Assembly (NCBI GenBank): GCA_963759115.1
Contig: CAVWXT010000001.1
Location: 310,001-374,000, forward strand
DNA: 64,000 bases
Direction: 5' to 3'
From: CAVWXT01 sp963759115
Lineage (GTDB): Bacteria; Planctomycetota; Planctomycetia; Pirellulales; Thermoguttaceae
The position numbers and the translations under genes were made by a program. This document shows, one piece after another, positions 44,404-53,892 of the stretch (its first letter is position 1; every line of letters starts with the position of its first letter). The notes below the pieces were generated by a model. It saw only the letters and a program-made list of their open reading frames with translations. It was not told the origin of the DNA and ran no database searches.

Positions 44404-44701
44404 TGAATGAGGCAACGTGTAAGGCTCTCGGTACTCTTTGGTGAGCAGTGCGTTGGCTTCCTTATCGTCCCCGAAGTTCTCGGCTCGGGGATCAAATCGC
44501 ACGTCGCGCTTGAGCCGGGCGCAGATATTGCCCAGGTGACAGATGGTCGTGCTGAGCCGCCCAAGCTCGACGTCGGCATGGGGCTGTTTTCGGCTCTTGA
44601 TGCACTCCAGAAAGTCCGCCGTATGCGAGCCGCCCGACGCCTTCCCGCTCGGGCCGGTCTCACCCTTCTGGGCATACACCTTCCAGCCGCATTCGGTCCT
44701 A
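44404..44701 (-). pseudogene. Gfo/Idh/MocA-family oxidoreductase, C-terminal remnant
   Basis: Reading leftward from 44701: TECGWKVYAQKGETGPSGKA, then GGSHTADFLECIKSRKQPHA, DVELGRLSTTICHLGNICAR and KEANALLTKEYREPYTLP. This is the C-terminal end of exported planctomycete Gfo/Idh/MocA dehydrogenases. The N-terminal Rossmann domain is missing. The fragment begins right at the stop codon of the adjacent esterase gene, so a recombination joint lies at about 44700. Confidence 0.75.
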
Positions 44702-46948
44702 TCGAAAACACCACTCGATCACATCGCCGGCCTTTTCATCTGACGTGGCAATCTTCAGGTTCTCCACGGCCCCTTTGCCGGCATACACGGAACGCGGGAA
44801 GCCCATTTCTTCTCCGATCAAGTCCGCTGAAGCCGTTTCCAGGGCATGATCTCTTGGATCCACCACTGCAACCTTCCTGGGCGCAATGCATCCGATCAAA
44901 TCGGGCAAATCGTACGCTTTCAAGACTCCCGCGATTCCCCAGGAGAAATTCGCCTCATAAGGATGGTTCGGCCCTTTGTTGCCGGTGGGCGTCAGGCCGA
45001 TCTTGTACAGCCTGTTCATGGCCACCGACCTGAACGATATCGGGGAACCAATCAATGCTACTGTCCGTATCGACGGCTCAAATGCTGCTGCGTGGATGAG
45101 CGGCAAGCACATTTCACCGATGCCCACGGCGCCGATCTTCGCCGGATCGACTTTCCCGCAACCGGCCAGGTATTGCACGACGCGAACGATGTCGCCTGCC
45201 TGGATTCCAACGACGCTTCTGCCGATCAAGACGGCCGTGTACGCGTCGGTGATGCCTCTGGCCGCCGTGTTCTTCAGTTCTCCGACTCCCGGGACATCGG
45301 CGGCTGCCACTATATAACCCTTCCTGACCAGCCTCTCTATCTCCCCTCCGGCTTTAGCCTCTGTGGCCTTTCCACCGGGATGAAGATAGACAATCGCGGG
45401 ACGCTTCTCCTTGTTGCCATGCGGCACAAAGAGGAGTATCGGGACCGCGTAGTCCCCTTCCCCCATGATCGCATATTTCTCGACAGAATAGCCATCCCGC
45501 CGATACCTTCCGTTCAGGAACCCCTCGTCGCGTTGTCCTGACGGAGCGACGAAGCCGGAGATCGCCCTAGCCTTGACGCTTACCTGGAGGAGGTGCTTCT
45601 CCATGTCCGTTCTCGATCTCTCAAGGTCCCGGATCAGTTTCTCGGTGTCCTTCTTGTTGACGTCAAATATCCTGTCTCCGCGATAGGAGGTCGATATCTG
45701 TCCTGTCGGAGTCACTTTCAATTCGTCTGGTGGAAGCACTTCGGCCTCTAGCTCCGAAGGGTCGCCCTGGATATTGAAATGCCGCATGAAGAAGGAATAG
45801 ATATCATGCCTGATCTTTGGCGTCATCCAGTGCTTCGAGTCGTCCTCGGAGATCTGGAGGTCCTCTTCGTGCCCCAGCGCTCGATATGCCGCCTTGGCCT
45901 CGGCATAGGCTTCGCGAGCGCCCTGCAAGGTGAGGTACTCGTCCCGGGACGTGAAGGTCATCAGCGTTGGCTTCGGCGCTCTCACCTCCAGGAGGTCAGC
46001 GAAGGTGATCCCCTCGGCCACGCCGCGGATGAATATGGTCTCCGCATCCTGAACTCCTTTCGTCTCCAGTTGCCTCCTCGAAGCAGTGGCCCAACTGCAC
46101 GGTACCGATACCTTGACCCTGTCGTCGAATGCCGAGACGTAGGAGGTGATCGTGCCTCCGCCTGAAAATCCGGTCGCCCCGATTCGTTCCGGATCCACAT
46201 CTTTCCGGCTGACGAGATAGTCGATTCCCCGCATCCCCTCCCACGTGAAATACCTGGCGGCTGAGGAGCCGGACAGGAAGCACTGGTTTCCGAAATAGCA
46301 ATGTTCGACAACGCTGTATCCGACCGAAGAGAAGTTGATCTTCGGATCGAAGTACTGGACATGTTCTCCTTGCCCTGGAGGATCGATCGCGAAAACGATC
46401 ATGCCTTTCCTTACCAGGTTGTAGTTGAGCACCTGGTATAACGCCGCCCTGAAAGATTCCTGGTTGTGCCCGATCACGTTCAGGATGGCGGGGAGCTTCC
46501 CTGTGGCGCCGTCCGGCACATAAAGGCATCCCGTCACGTAGTATCCCGGCAATGCTTCGTAGACAACCTTCTCGATCCTGTAACCATCCTTCTTTATCGT
46601 GCCGGTGATCCTGGGATTGAGCGGAGTTCGGCCGGGAAAAGGACCGACGAGTTCCATGAGCTTGTTCTTCACGAAAGCCTGCCTCTCCAGCCAGTCGGCT
46701 CTGCTCCGAAGCCTCGCTATCTGGCCGTCCCGTACCTCATACTGGCTCGTCGCCTGCCTTATCAAATGGTTCAGAAGCAGACTTCCCCCATTGTTCCACC
46801 TTATCCATTGTTGGAAGACGTTCAGGTTCTCTTCATCCGGGACCAGGGCAACGCTGGCATTCCTTCGCTCCGCTTTGTCCTGGGCATGAAGCGCGCCCGC
46901 CGCCGGCGCTACGCAGCACATTAACACGAGGCAAATCTGTTTTCGCAT
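44699..46948 (-). CDS. Exported tandem alpha/beta hydrolase (acetylxylan esterase-like)
   Basis: The 749-residue protein starts with a signal peptide (MRKQICLVLMCCVAPAAGAL). The first hydrolase domain has KLPAILNVIGHNQESF and IGATGFSGGGTITSYVSAFD, with the nucleophile serine in GFSGG. The second domain, after about residue 480, starts RRDGYSVEKYAIMGEGDYAV and has KIGAVGIGEMCLPLIHAAAF, where a glutamate or methionine stands where the serine should be. It is related to AXE1/dienelactone-hydrolase-type esterases. The second domain is probably non-catalytic. Confidence 0.75.
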   Translation of the reverse strand: MRKQICLVLMCCVAPAAGALHAQDKAERRNASVALVPDEENLNVFQQWIRWNNGGSLLLNHLIRQATSQYEVRDGQIARLRSRADWLERQAFVKNKLMELVGPFPGRTPLNPRITGTIKKDGYRIEKVVYEALPGYYVTGCLYVPDGATGKLPAILNVIGHNQESFRAALYQVLNYNLVRKGMIVFAIDPPGQGEHVQYFDPKINFSSVGYSVVEHCYFGNQCFLSGSSAARYFTWEGMRGIDYLVSRKDVDPERIGATGFSGGGTITSYVSAFDDRVKVSVPCSWATASRRQLETKGVQDAETIFIRGVAEGITFADLLEVRAPKPTLMTFTSRDEYLTLQGAREAYAEAKAAYRALGHEEDLQISEDDSKHWMTPKIRHDIYSFFMRHFNIQGDPSELEAEVLPPDELKVTPTGQISTSYRGDRIFDVNKKDTEKLIRDLERSRTDMEKHLLQVSVKARAISGFVAPSGQRDEGFLNGRYRRDGYSVEKYAIMGEGDYAVPILLFVPHGNKEKRPAIVYLHPGGKATEAKAGGEIERLVRKGYIVAAADVPGVGELKNTAARGITDAYTAVLIGRSVVGIQAGDIVRVVQYLAGCGKVDPAKIGAVGIGEMCLPLIHAAAFEPSIRTVALIGSPISFRSVAMNRLYKIGLTPTGNKGPNHPYEANFSWGIAGVLKAYDLPDLIGCIAPRKVAVVDPRDHALETASADLIGEEMGFPRSVYAGKGAVENLKIATSDEKAGDVIEWCFR

Positions 46949-47305
46949 AGTGTTCCATCCCGAGGTCATCGAAGCCTATCATGCGGAGGTAAACCGCAGA
47001 TTCGACCGTCAGCCTAGCCATGGGTATTGGAGATGTCAAGCATTCTGCTCGCTACAGCGGCAAGCAAGGTTGGGGTGGAGAACTAAGCCCACGGCACGCA
47101 GAAGGTGCGGACGCAGTGGAGAAGGGTCTGAATGCGGGTCTCACGCGGCGTTTCGGTCAGGTCGATCCCTGGCAACAGCTCTCGCGTCCGCTCACTGGGC
47201 GTGATCTTGGGCTCTAGCACGCCATTGACCCGCGCGGTATATTCGCGCGGTCAGGACGTCCTCTTTTGCGCTGGGGGCTAAAGGCAGCCTACGTGGAGAC
47301 CAACG
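46949..47305. other. 357-bp divergent intergenic region
   Basis: It lies between the esterase (minus) and the DUF6259 protein (plus), so it should hold both promoters. A short inverted GACCGCGCG-like motif (GACCCGCGCGG TATATT CGCGCGGTC) occurs at about 47228-47252. No gene is supported. Confidence 0.45.
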
Positions 47306-49129
47306 ATGCCAGAATCACGACGCAGGTTCCTCAAGACGGCGTTGGCGCTGACCGCTGCGGGCACTGTAGGCAATCGCCTGTTCGCACAGACGGAAGGTAG
47401 TGCGCCGCCGAGGAACACCGCCGGGGCCGGTGCCGGCAGTTACACGGCTATCGAGATCCGCGAGCAACGGCTCTGCATCGAAACCCGCACGCTGACGGCG
47501 GTCATCGACAAGGGGGCGATCACTTCGTTGAAGAGCAAGATCACGGGCGAGGATTTCGTCACCGGGCAGAAACCGGACGCAGCCCCGCTGCGGTTGCTCT
47601 ACAGCGGCGGAGAGACCGTGGCGATCGAGGAGCATCGCTACGGCAGCATTCAATGCCGCAAGCTGTCCGACAACCGGGCCAAGGTCGTTTTTCACGGTTG
47701 GGATGCCGACGGAGTGTTGGCGGTTTCGGTCGATCCCGAGTCCGCAGACCTGATCGTTGAACCCTCGGCTTACTCCTCTCGCCCTGGGGTCCGCGCCTGT
47801 CGCTGGACGATCGGCGGGATTCGTCCCGACCTGCACCTGGTGGCACCGTTGTTTCAAGGAGTCAAGCTCAAGCTGGACGATCCCTTGGTGCGGGGCTCGC
47901 GCTGGACCTGGCCGCAGGCATGGGAGGCCGGACTGGCGATTCTCGAAGGCCCGGACGGCGGCTTCTGGGTGCACACGCAAGACAGCGCGTACCGCTACAA
48001 GGCGCTGGTGACGGGGAGCCAAACGGCAGCGGACATGCTTGCCTTCGACGCCGAGAGCTACGGGCCGATCGATAATAGCCTCGCCGCGGGAGGCATTGCC
48101 TGGCGGATCAACGTCTTCCAGGGCGACTGGCGAACTCCGGCGCAGCGGTACAAGGATTGGCTGTGGAGCGCCTATGGCCTGGCCGCCGTCGAGCGCTCGC
48201 GCCGGCCTTGGATCCACGAGATCAAGCTGGCCGTTTCGTGGTGCCCCGGAGCCCCGGCGATTCTGGACGCCCTGGCCGCGCGCCTTGAGCCGCGGAAAGT
48301 GCTGCTGCACTTCCCCAACTGGCGCACGGACGGGTACGACGAGAACTACCCGAACTACGTCGCCAGCGAAACAGGGCGAGCGTTTATCGCCAAATGCCTG
48401 TCGATGGGCTTTCACGTCATGCCGCACTGCAATTCGCTGGAAGTCGATCCCAGCCATCCCGTCTACGCGAAGGTCCGGGATTTCCAATACCGGGAGATCG
48501 AGAGCCGGAAGATCATGGGCTGGAGCTGGGTCGGGGGAAAGGTCCTCGGGGTCCCGGAGTCCAATACCAGCAGGCTTGAGCACCGCGACAAGAAAGTCAT
48601 GGCCAAGATTCACCCCGGCCTGGGCATGTGGCGCTCGATCCTGGCAGAGGCTATCTCCGGCGCCGCAAGCGCGCTATCGCTCGAATCCGTCTTCATCGAC
48701 GTGACTCTCAACACCTTCAACCTTCACAACAGTCTTGTCGAAGGGACGACGTCGACGGAAGGCATGAAGAAGCTAATCGATCAGGTGGCGGGCCTTGGCA
48801 ACGGCCTGGCGGTGGGCGGCGAAGGGCTCAACGAGATCACCGCCCAGGGCCAGTCTTTCGGGCAGGCACACCTCTTTAAGAGCTGGCAAGCCAGCGTCGA
48901 GGGTCTGGAGAGGACAGGCGGATGCCCGCTGAACGAGCTCCTCTTCGGGAAGCTTTGCCGGAGTTTCGGTTACACGGCGTTGGGCGGCCGCAACGACAAC
49001 GAGCAACTGCGAATGCGGATGCACGAAGAGCACGGCGCCATCCCGACCATCACTCTGCGATCGGCGCGTGAAATCACCGATCCGAACGCGGCGGTGAAGC
49101 GAGTCCTCGATCGGGCGGCGAGTTCCTGA
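47306..49129 (+). CDS. Tat-exported DUF6259-like protein (glycosidase-like)
   Basis: The 607-residue protein has a Tat signal (RRRFLKTALALTAAGTVGNR). A beta-rich N-terminal domain follows (TLTAVIDKGAITSLKSKITG, FVTGQKPDAAPLRLLYSGGE). From about residue 310 a TIM-barrel-like part has LLHFPNWRTDGYDENYPNYV, GFHVMPHCNSLEVDPSHPVY and SALSLESVFIDVTLNTFNLH. This resembles DUF6259 proteins related to glycoside hydrolases. It appears shorter than typical members: the frame ends shortly before a peptidase fragment, so the native C-terminus may be replaced. Confidence 0.65.
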   Translation: MPESRRRFLKTALALTAAGTVGNRLFAQTEGSAPPRNTAGAGAGSYTAIEIREQRLCIETRTLTAVIDKGAITSLKSKITGEDFVTGQKPDAAPLRLLYSGGETVAIEEHRYGSIQCRKLSDNRAKVVFHGWDADGVLAVSVDPESADLIVEPSAYSSRPGVRACRWTIGGIRPDLHLVAPLFQGVKLKLDDPLVRGSRWTWPQAWEAGLAILEGPDGGFWVHTQDSAYRYKALVTGSQTAADMLAFDAESYGPIDNSLAAGGIAWRINVFQGDWRTPAQRYKDWLWSAYGLAAVERSRRPWIHEIKLAVSWCPGAPAILDALAARLEPRKVLLHFPNWRTDGYDENYPNYVASETGRAFIAKCLSMGFHVMPHCNSLEVDPSHPVYAKVRDFQYREIESRKIMGWSWVGGKVLGVPESNTSRLEHRDKKVMAKIHPGLGMWRSILAEAISGAASALSLESVFIDVTLNTFNLHNSLVEGTTSTEGMKKLIDQVAGLGNGLAVGGEGLNEITAQGQSFGQAHLFKSWQASVEGLERTGGCPLNELLFGKLCRSFGYTALGGRNDNEQLRMRMHEEHGAIPTITLRSAREITDPNAAVKRVLDRAASS

Positions 49130-49130
49130 G

Positions 49131-49260
49131 TCGGTCCTCTACCCCGACGAGGGCCACACGATTCGCCAGCTTTCCCACCAGGAAGACATTTTGCGCCGTG
49201 TGCTGGAGTGGTTCCATCGACACGACCGGCCTTTCGACGGGGTGTCGAGCGTGCGCCAAA
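49131..49260 (+). pseudogene. Prolyl-oligopeptidase (S9)-type C-terminal fragment
   Basis: The codons SVLYPDEGHTIRQLSHQEDI followed by LRRVLEWFHRHDRPFDGVSS match the C-terminal end of S9/alpha-beta hydrolases, with the catalytic histidine in DEGH. Nothing else of the gene remains. It abuts the stop of the previous gene, suggesting a deletion joint. Confidence 0.55.
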
Positions 49261-49440
49261 CACGGCACCGAGCGATTTCTGAAGAACGTGCAGTTTCGCG
49301 CGTAGAACCCCGTAACTAAGGCGTCCGAAGACAATCGCGGGGCGCCGCTCGATCCGCGGGTCTTGGGAGCTTTCCACGCACTCTCGCCTAGGGCGCTGAT
49401 TGATCCGCTAACGGCGGTCTCAACCGGCGTTCCTACCCCG

Positions 49441-51000
49441 TCACTCGGCAGGCTGCCCGAGGCGGCGGATCAATTCGAGGGCTTTTTGTACGTAGATCTT
49501 CTCCCACTGTGGAGCAAGTTGGGTATACGAGTCCTCGTAGGTTTGCTTGTCATAGCAATCCGCCGTGGGCGCGTAGTCGCCGATAATCTCGCCGTTCGTG
49601 TAGCCGGCAACGAACGTCTTGGGGAAGGGCGACTGCTTCTTGATGCGCAGGCCGGTTTCGGCGAAGGATTCTCCCGGAAACGTCACCAACACGAAGTCGC
49701 CGATCCTGACGGCCTGAATCTCAACCGGAATCGGCCCGCTGCCAAGCTTGTCGAGTTGTTCCTGCATGATCCCAAGGTTGGTGCGGATGGCGATCAACTT
49801 GTCCATGTTCTCGACGTTCTTCCGATAGACTTCGAGCCGTTTTCTGTTCTCGACGTCCAGTTGCCGCAGGTCCTTCCGGCCGGCAGCGTCCTCCAGCCGA
49901 TACTCGTCGGCAGTGCCAGAGGGAAAGGCGGGGGAGTTGGCGTACTTCGAGTTGAGCGACAGGAAGCTTTTCAGGTTCAGCGAGGTGCCCGCTCCATGCG
50001 AGCCGCAGCCGATGCCAACGAAGGACTGGAGAATTTTCTCTTGCTCGGCCAGCAACTCCTTGATTCGTTCGGGCGTATCGGTACGTCGGGGAAGTGGAAC
50101 GACTTCGCGGACGACGCGAATGACGGCTTGGTTGTTGGTCGAAATGGCTTGGGCCGCCTGGAGTGCGCTGAGGCCCAGCTTTTCGCCCAGCTCCTGGGTG
50201 GGTTGCGGGGCGTCGAAATCCTTATAGCGGACGGGCGTAATGTCGCCGGCGCAGCCCTGGACGAACAGGGCAACGGCGCCGGGCCAGGCCGCTTCGATCA
50301 CGCGCGAGGCAAAGCCCGGAAAATCGGCCGTCACTCCGCCGCCGGGCACGCCGCCATAGGCATGACCGGCGAAATTGTAAACCAGCGCCAACGGCTTTCC
50401 TGCCAGCGTGTCCACGCGCAACAAACCGATTTCCGTATCGAGAGGCCCTACTTCGGCGGTCACGTCCGCGTCGGCGGGCGAGGGCGTGGCGCGGCGGATC
50501 GTCCAGTGCTTTCCACCGGTGGTGCGGAGCCGGCGGTTCATCGTGATCCGGTCTTCGTGCCCGACGCCGACGCCGATCCGTGCCGGAACCATGTTCCGAC
50601 TGGCCTGTTTCACGGCGCCAATGATCCGGGGCACCATGTCTTTGGCCTCCTGCTCTTCCGTGCGATGATTGTGCGAAACGTTGACGAGAACATTCGACGG
50701 GTCGATGCCGAGTTCCTGCTGCACGCCGCGGCGAATACCGGTGACGATCGGCTCTTGGGCCTCCACGACATCAATGGTGACAACGACCACCTTGTTGCCA
50801 CCGTCCTCCAATATCAGGGCCTTGGCCATCAGCGGATCGTGGACAGGGACCGTGGGCTTGTCTGCCGTGATGTTCGCCACCGCAACGCCGGCACGGAGCG
50901 CCGCCGAGACCTCGGGCACGGCAGTTACCAAGAGAACCAGAACCGAAATGGCAACGCCCCAGCATCGCGGGGCCACCCGACTCAACCCGTCTTTGTGCAT
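49441..51000 (-). CDS. Exported neutral ceramidase-like protein
   Basis: The 519-residue protein has a signal segment (WGVAISVLVLLVTAVPEVSA). The neutral/alkaline ceramidase N-terminal fold follows: AGVAVANITADKPTVPVHDP, NVLVNVSHNHRTEEQEAKDM, VYNFAGHAYGGVPGGGVTAD and ALFVQGCAGDITPVRY. In true ceramidases the last motif carries a catalytic serine (NSGDVSPN-like); here alanine is at that position. The substrate may therefore differ. Planctomycetes encode many such paralogues. Confidence 0.8.
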   Translation of the reverse strand: MHKDGLSRVAPRCWGVAISVLVLLVTAVPEVSAALRAGVAVANITADKPTVPVHDPLMAKALILEDGGNKVVVVTIDVVEAQEPIVTGIRRGVQQELGIDPSNVLVNVSHNHRTEEQEAKDMVPRIIGAVKQASRNMVPARIGVGVGHEDRITMNRRLRTTGGKHWTIRRATPSPADADVTAEVGPLDTEIGLLRVDTLAGKPLALVYNFAGHAYGGVPGGGVTADFPGFASRVIEAAWPGAVALFVQGCAGDITPVRYKDFDAPQPTQELGEKLGLSALQAAQAISTNNQAVIRVVREVVPLPRRTDTPERIKELLAEQEKILQSFVGIGCGSHGAGTSLNLKSFLSLNSKYANSPAFPSGTADEYRLEDAAGRKDLRQLDVENRKRLEVYRKNVENMDKLIAIRTNLGIMQEQLDKLGSGPIPVEIQAVRIGDFVLVTFPGESFAETGLRIKKQSPFPKTFVAGYTNGEIIGDYAPTADCYDKQTYEDSYTQLAPQWEKIYVQKALELIRRLGQPAE

Positions 51001-51046
51001 TGCAAGACTCCTTCACCGAAGGCTACATAAACTTGCGGGATTCCGG

Positions 51047-51123
51047 GAGAAAGGTGACAGGCACCATTTGTGCGAAGCACCCTGCGGGCCGTTCCGGCAA
51101 ATGGTGCCTGTCACCTTTCTCCC
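51047..51123. repeat. REP-like palindrome (family 1), inverted copy
   Basis: The arms GAGAAAGGTGACAGGCACC-ATTTG and CAAAT-GGTGCCTGTCACCTTTCTC are perfectly complementary over 24 bp. The loop is the reverse complement of the loop in the nuoN copy, apart from a 3-base block. Two arm positions differ from that copy and are compensated on the other arm. Confidence 0.85.
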
Positions 51124-51388
51124 TCCCATCGTGTTGAACAGCGCTGCCGCCATTTTCGATTGGCGGCGCCGTCGAGTCAACGAAGGCGGTCACGCGCTTG
51201 CGAAATTTATCGTGTTTTCAACCCCGGACGGGGTGTTTTATTGGGCCGTAGCGTGGGCACCCCGTACTGGACCGCGGTAGCCTGCTGGAAGCATCGTCCA
51301 AAGTTCTTGGTGGCGATTCCATGGAGGACAAAGCGAACCGCACGACACCGATACGGAGTGCTGGAGTCGCGGTCACTTGTGTCGACAA

Positions 51389-52284
51389 TCACACAGCGTA
51401 ACCTTTCCTCTTCAGCACGGGCGTCAGCAGCCGGCGCAGGTTCCCGCCCAAAATGAGTTCCTTAGCCGAGTCGGGGATGTCGGCGCTGAGGACCTTGGCA
51501 AGCTGCGAGGCGAAGCTTCGGCCTCCCACGTCGCTGCCCCATATCACCCTTTCCGCGCCGAGCTCGCGCACCGCCATCTCCACGACCCCGGCGCCGGATC
51601 GAACCCCGCTAGCCCGGCATAGACATTCTTCGTCTCGCGCATGTAGCGAATCCCCAGTTCCCAGTTTCCTCCCAGGTGGGCGGCCACGATCTGCAATTTG
51701 GGGTGGCGTTTGGCAAGCTCCACCACGTCGTAGGTGAAGGATTCGCCGGGCTCATTGCCCTCGGCCTTGAGCCATTCGTGTTGCAGGATGACAACTTCAT
51801 TGGCGACCGCCCATTCGGCGATGGGATCCATTTCGGGCACGTTGCAACGCACCTCGGCCTCGATCTCCCCGATCATCACCATCGGGCCGTCAAGCACGCA
51901 CCGCTTCAACTCCTGCATACTGAAGTCGAGCAGAGCCGGGGTGACGAAGACAGAGCCGTAAATGCGGTCGGGAAAGGCTTTTGCCGCCCGCATGGTTCGC
52001 TCGTTCTCCAGCCGAAATTGCTCGACAGGAGTCGGGACCTTGTAGTCACAGTAGCCCTGGGAGATGACGATCCGCTCCACTCCCATGCGGTCCATGCACT
52101 TGACCAGGAAGGCGGCGCGCTCCTCGGGCGTATTGCCTGGTACCAAGTGGAGATGGCTGTGTTGGTCCCAGACCCGGAACCGCTTTGCCAGCGGCTCCTT
52201 GTCAGCCGCCGAGGATTTGCCTGGGACAAGCGCCATGGCGCCGCCTGCGCACAGGCCCTTCAGAAGGGTTCTTCGGTTCAGCAT
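51389..52284 (-). CDS. Exported amidohydrolase-2-type hydrolase (frameshifted)
   Basis: The N-terminus MLNRRTLLKGLCAGGAMALV is a Tat-like signal. The amidohydrolase barrel follows with RVWDQHSHLHLVPGNTPEER (HxH), VNE-like VANEVVILQHEWLKAEG and HPKLQIVAAHLGGNWELGIR. At about 51590 the frame shifts by one base; the C-terminus continues EMAVRELGAERVIWGSDVGG (catalytic Asp) and LSADIPDSAKELILGGNLRR. Restored length is about 298 residues. It belongs to the decarboxylase-like amidohydrolase family; substrate unknown. Confidence 0.82.
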
Positions 52285-52587
52285 AGTGGCAACTACTCCT
52301 TATCGTCTTCGTGGCTAAGAAATCGCCTGGAGGGAGTGAGAGTGTGGACTGGAAACACGTATGCCAGTCTAGCGGTCGGCCAGCGGAATGTCAAAACAAC
52401 CTGCCCACCGGCCTGGACAATTCTGGCATGGGGTGATTTCCCCGCGTTGCCCGGCTTTCTTGGGTAAGCCGTGGGCGATGGAGCCTGGAAGGTCGCAGCT
52501 CGCTCCGTTAACATAGGTTAGGGAGTTCGATGCCTGGGCGGGCGGGGTCACGCAGCCCAGGTTGGTTGCACTACAAAAAAGGTCACG
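52285..52587. other. 303-bp divergent intergenic region
   Basis: The gap separates the amidohydrolase (minus) and the beta-propeller protein (plus). No gene is supported. The sequence around 52440-52560 looks like generic planctomycete spacer DNA. Confidence 0.4.
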
Positions 52588-53892
52588 ATGCGATTAACCT
52601 ATTGCCTGATCGGTTTGTTACTGTTGTCATCCGTTTCGCTAGGAGAGGATTGGCCCGAGTTTCGCGGGCCTTTCGGCAACGGTCATGCTACGGCAACAGA
52701 CGATGCGAAGCCGGCCGGACTGCCGCTGCGCTGGAGCGAGACGGAAAACGTGAAGTGGAAGACGCCGATCCCATCTTGCGGCTGGTCCACGCCAGTGGTT
52801 CTCGGCGGCCAGATCTGGTTGACCACGGCCACGGAGGACGGACACGACTTCTTCGTCCTCTGCCTGGATGCCGAGAGCGGCCAGGTGCGGCTCAATCAGA
52901 AACTGTTTCATGCCGACAAGCCGGAACCGTTGGGCAACAGCGTGAACTGTTATGCCTCGCCCTCGCCGGCGATCGAGCCGGGGCGGGTCTATGTGAGTTT
53001 TGGCAGCTACGGGACGGCCTGCTTGGACACGGCCACCCGGAAAACGATCTGGCAGCGCACCGACTTGCCTTGCCGGCACTATCGCGGTCCGGGTTCGTCG
53101 CCGATTCTGTTCGAGGATCTGTTGATCCTCACCATGGACGGGGTCGACGTGCAGTATCTGGTGGCGTTGGACAAGAAGACCGGGCGCACCGTGTGGAAGA
53201 CGGATCGCACGACGGCATGGAACGATTTGGACGCCGACGGCAAGCCGAAGTCGGAAGGCGATCTCCGCAAGGCGTTCAGCACGCCATTGGTCCTCGATTT
53301 GTAGGGGAAACTGATGTTGGTGAGTTCCGGCTCCAAGGCGATTTATGGCTACGATCCCCGCACTGGCCGCGAGTGTTGGAAGGTCTGTCACGGCAGCCAC
53401 ACTTCCGCGTCGCGGCCCGTGTTCGGTCAGGGGCGGGTCATGTTCGTGACCGGCATGGGAAAACCCGAAGCATGGGCGGTAGAACCGGACGGCCAGGGGG
53501 ACGTGACCGAGTCGCACGTGGCTTGGAAATCCGCCAGCAAGACGGTTTCCAAGACCAGTTCTCCGGTAGTCGTAGGGGAGTTGTTGTTCATGGTCAGTGA
53601 CGACGGGATCGTCTGTTGTCTGGAGGTTGCTACGGGTCGCGAGCTCTGGAAGAAACGGATTGGCGGCCACTTTGTCGCTTCGCCGATCTATGCGGATGGC
53701 CGGCTCTATTTCTTTGACCAGGAGGGGACCGCGACGGTGATCAAGCCGGGCCGCAGCTATGAGTTGCTGGCTACGAACGCGCTGGAAACCGGTTGTATGG
53801 CGTCGCCCGCCGTTTCGGGACGGGCTTTGTTCCTGCGCACCAAAACGCATCTCTATCGAATCGAGTCCATCGGGCCGACAGCCGGGAAATAG
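52588..53892 (+). CDS. Exported PQQ-like beta-propeller protein with in-frame TAG
   Basis: A signal peptide (MRLTYCLIGLLLLSSVSLGE) is followed by DWPEFRGPFGNGHATA, typical of planctomycete 'outer membrane protein assembly factor BamB-like' propellers. Blades repeat the pattern LDAESGQVRL, DTATRKTIWQ, LDKKTGRTVWK, DPRTGRECWK and EVATGRELWK. A TAG at 53302-53304 interrupts VLDL-stop-GKLMLVSSGSKAIYGY without changing the frame; CAG to TAG would explain it. The full protein has 434 codons. It may be inactivated or a sequencing error. Confidence 0.8.

Noticed and set aside
47225..47255. GC-rich inverted motif as an operator for the esterase/DUF6259 genes
   Set aside because: One imperfect dyad without a linked regulator gene is not enough to call a site.
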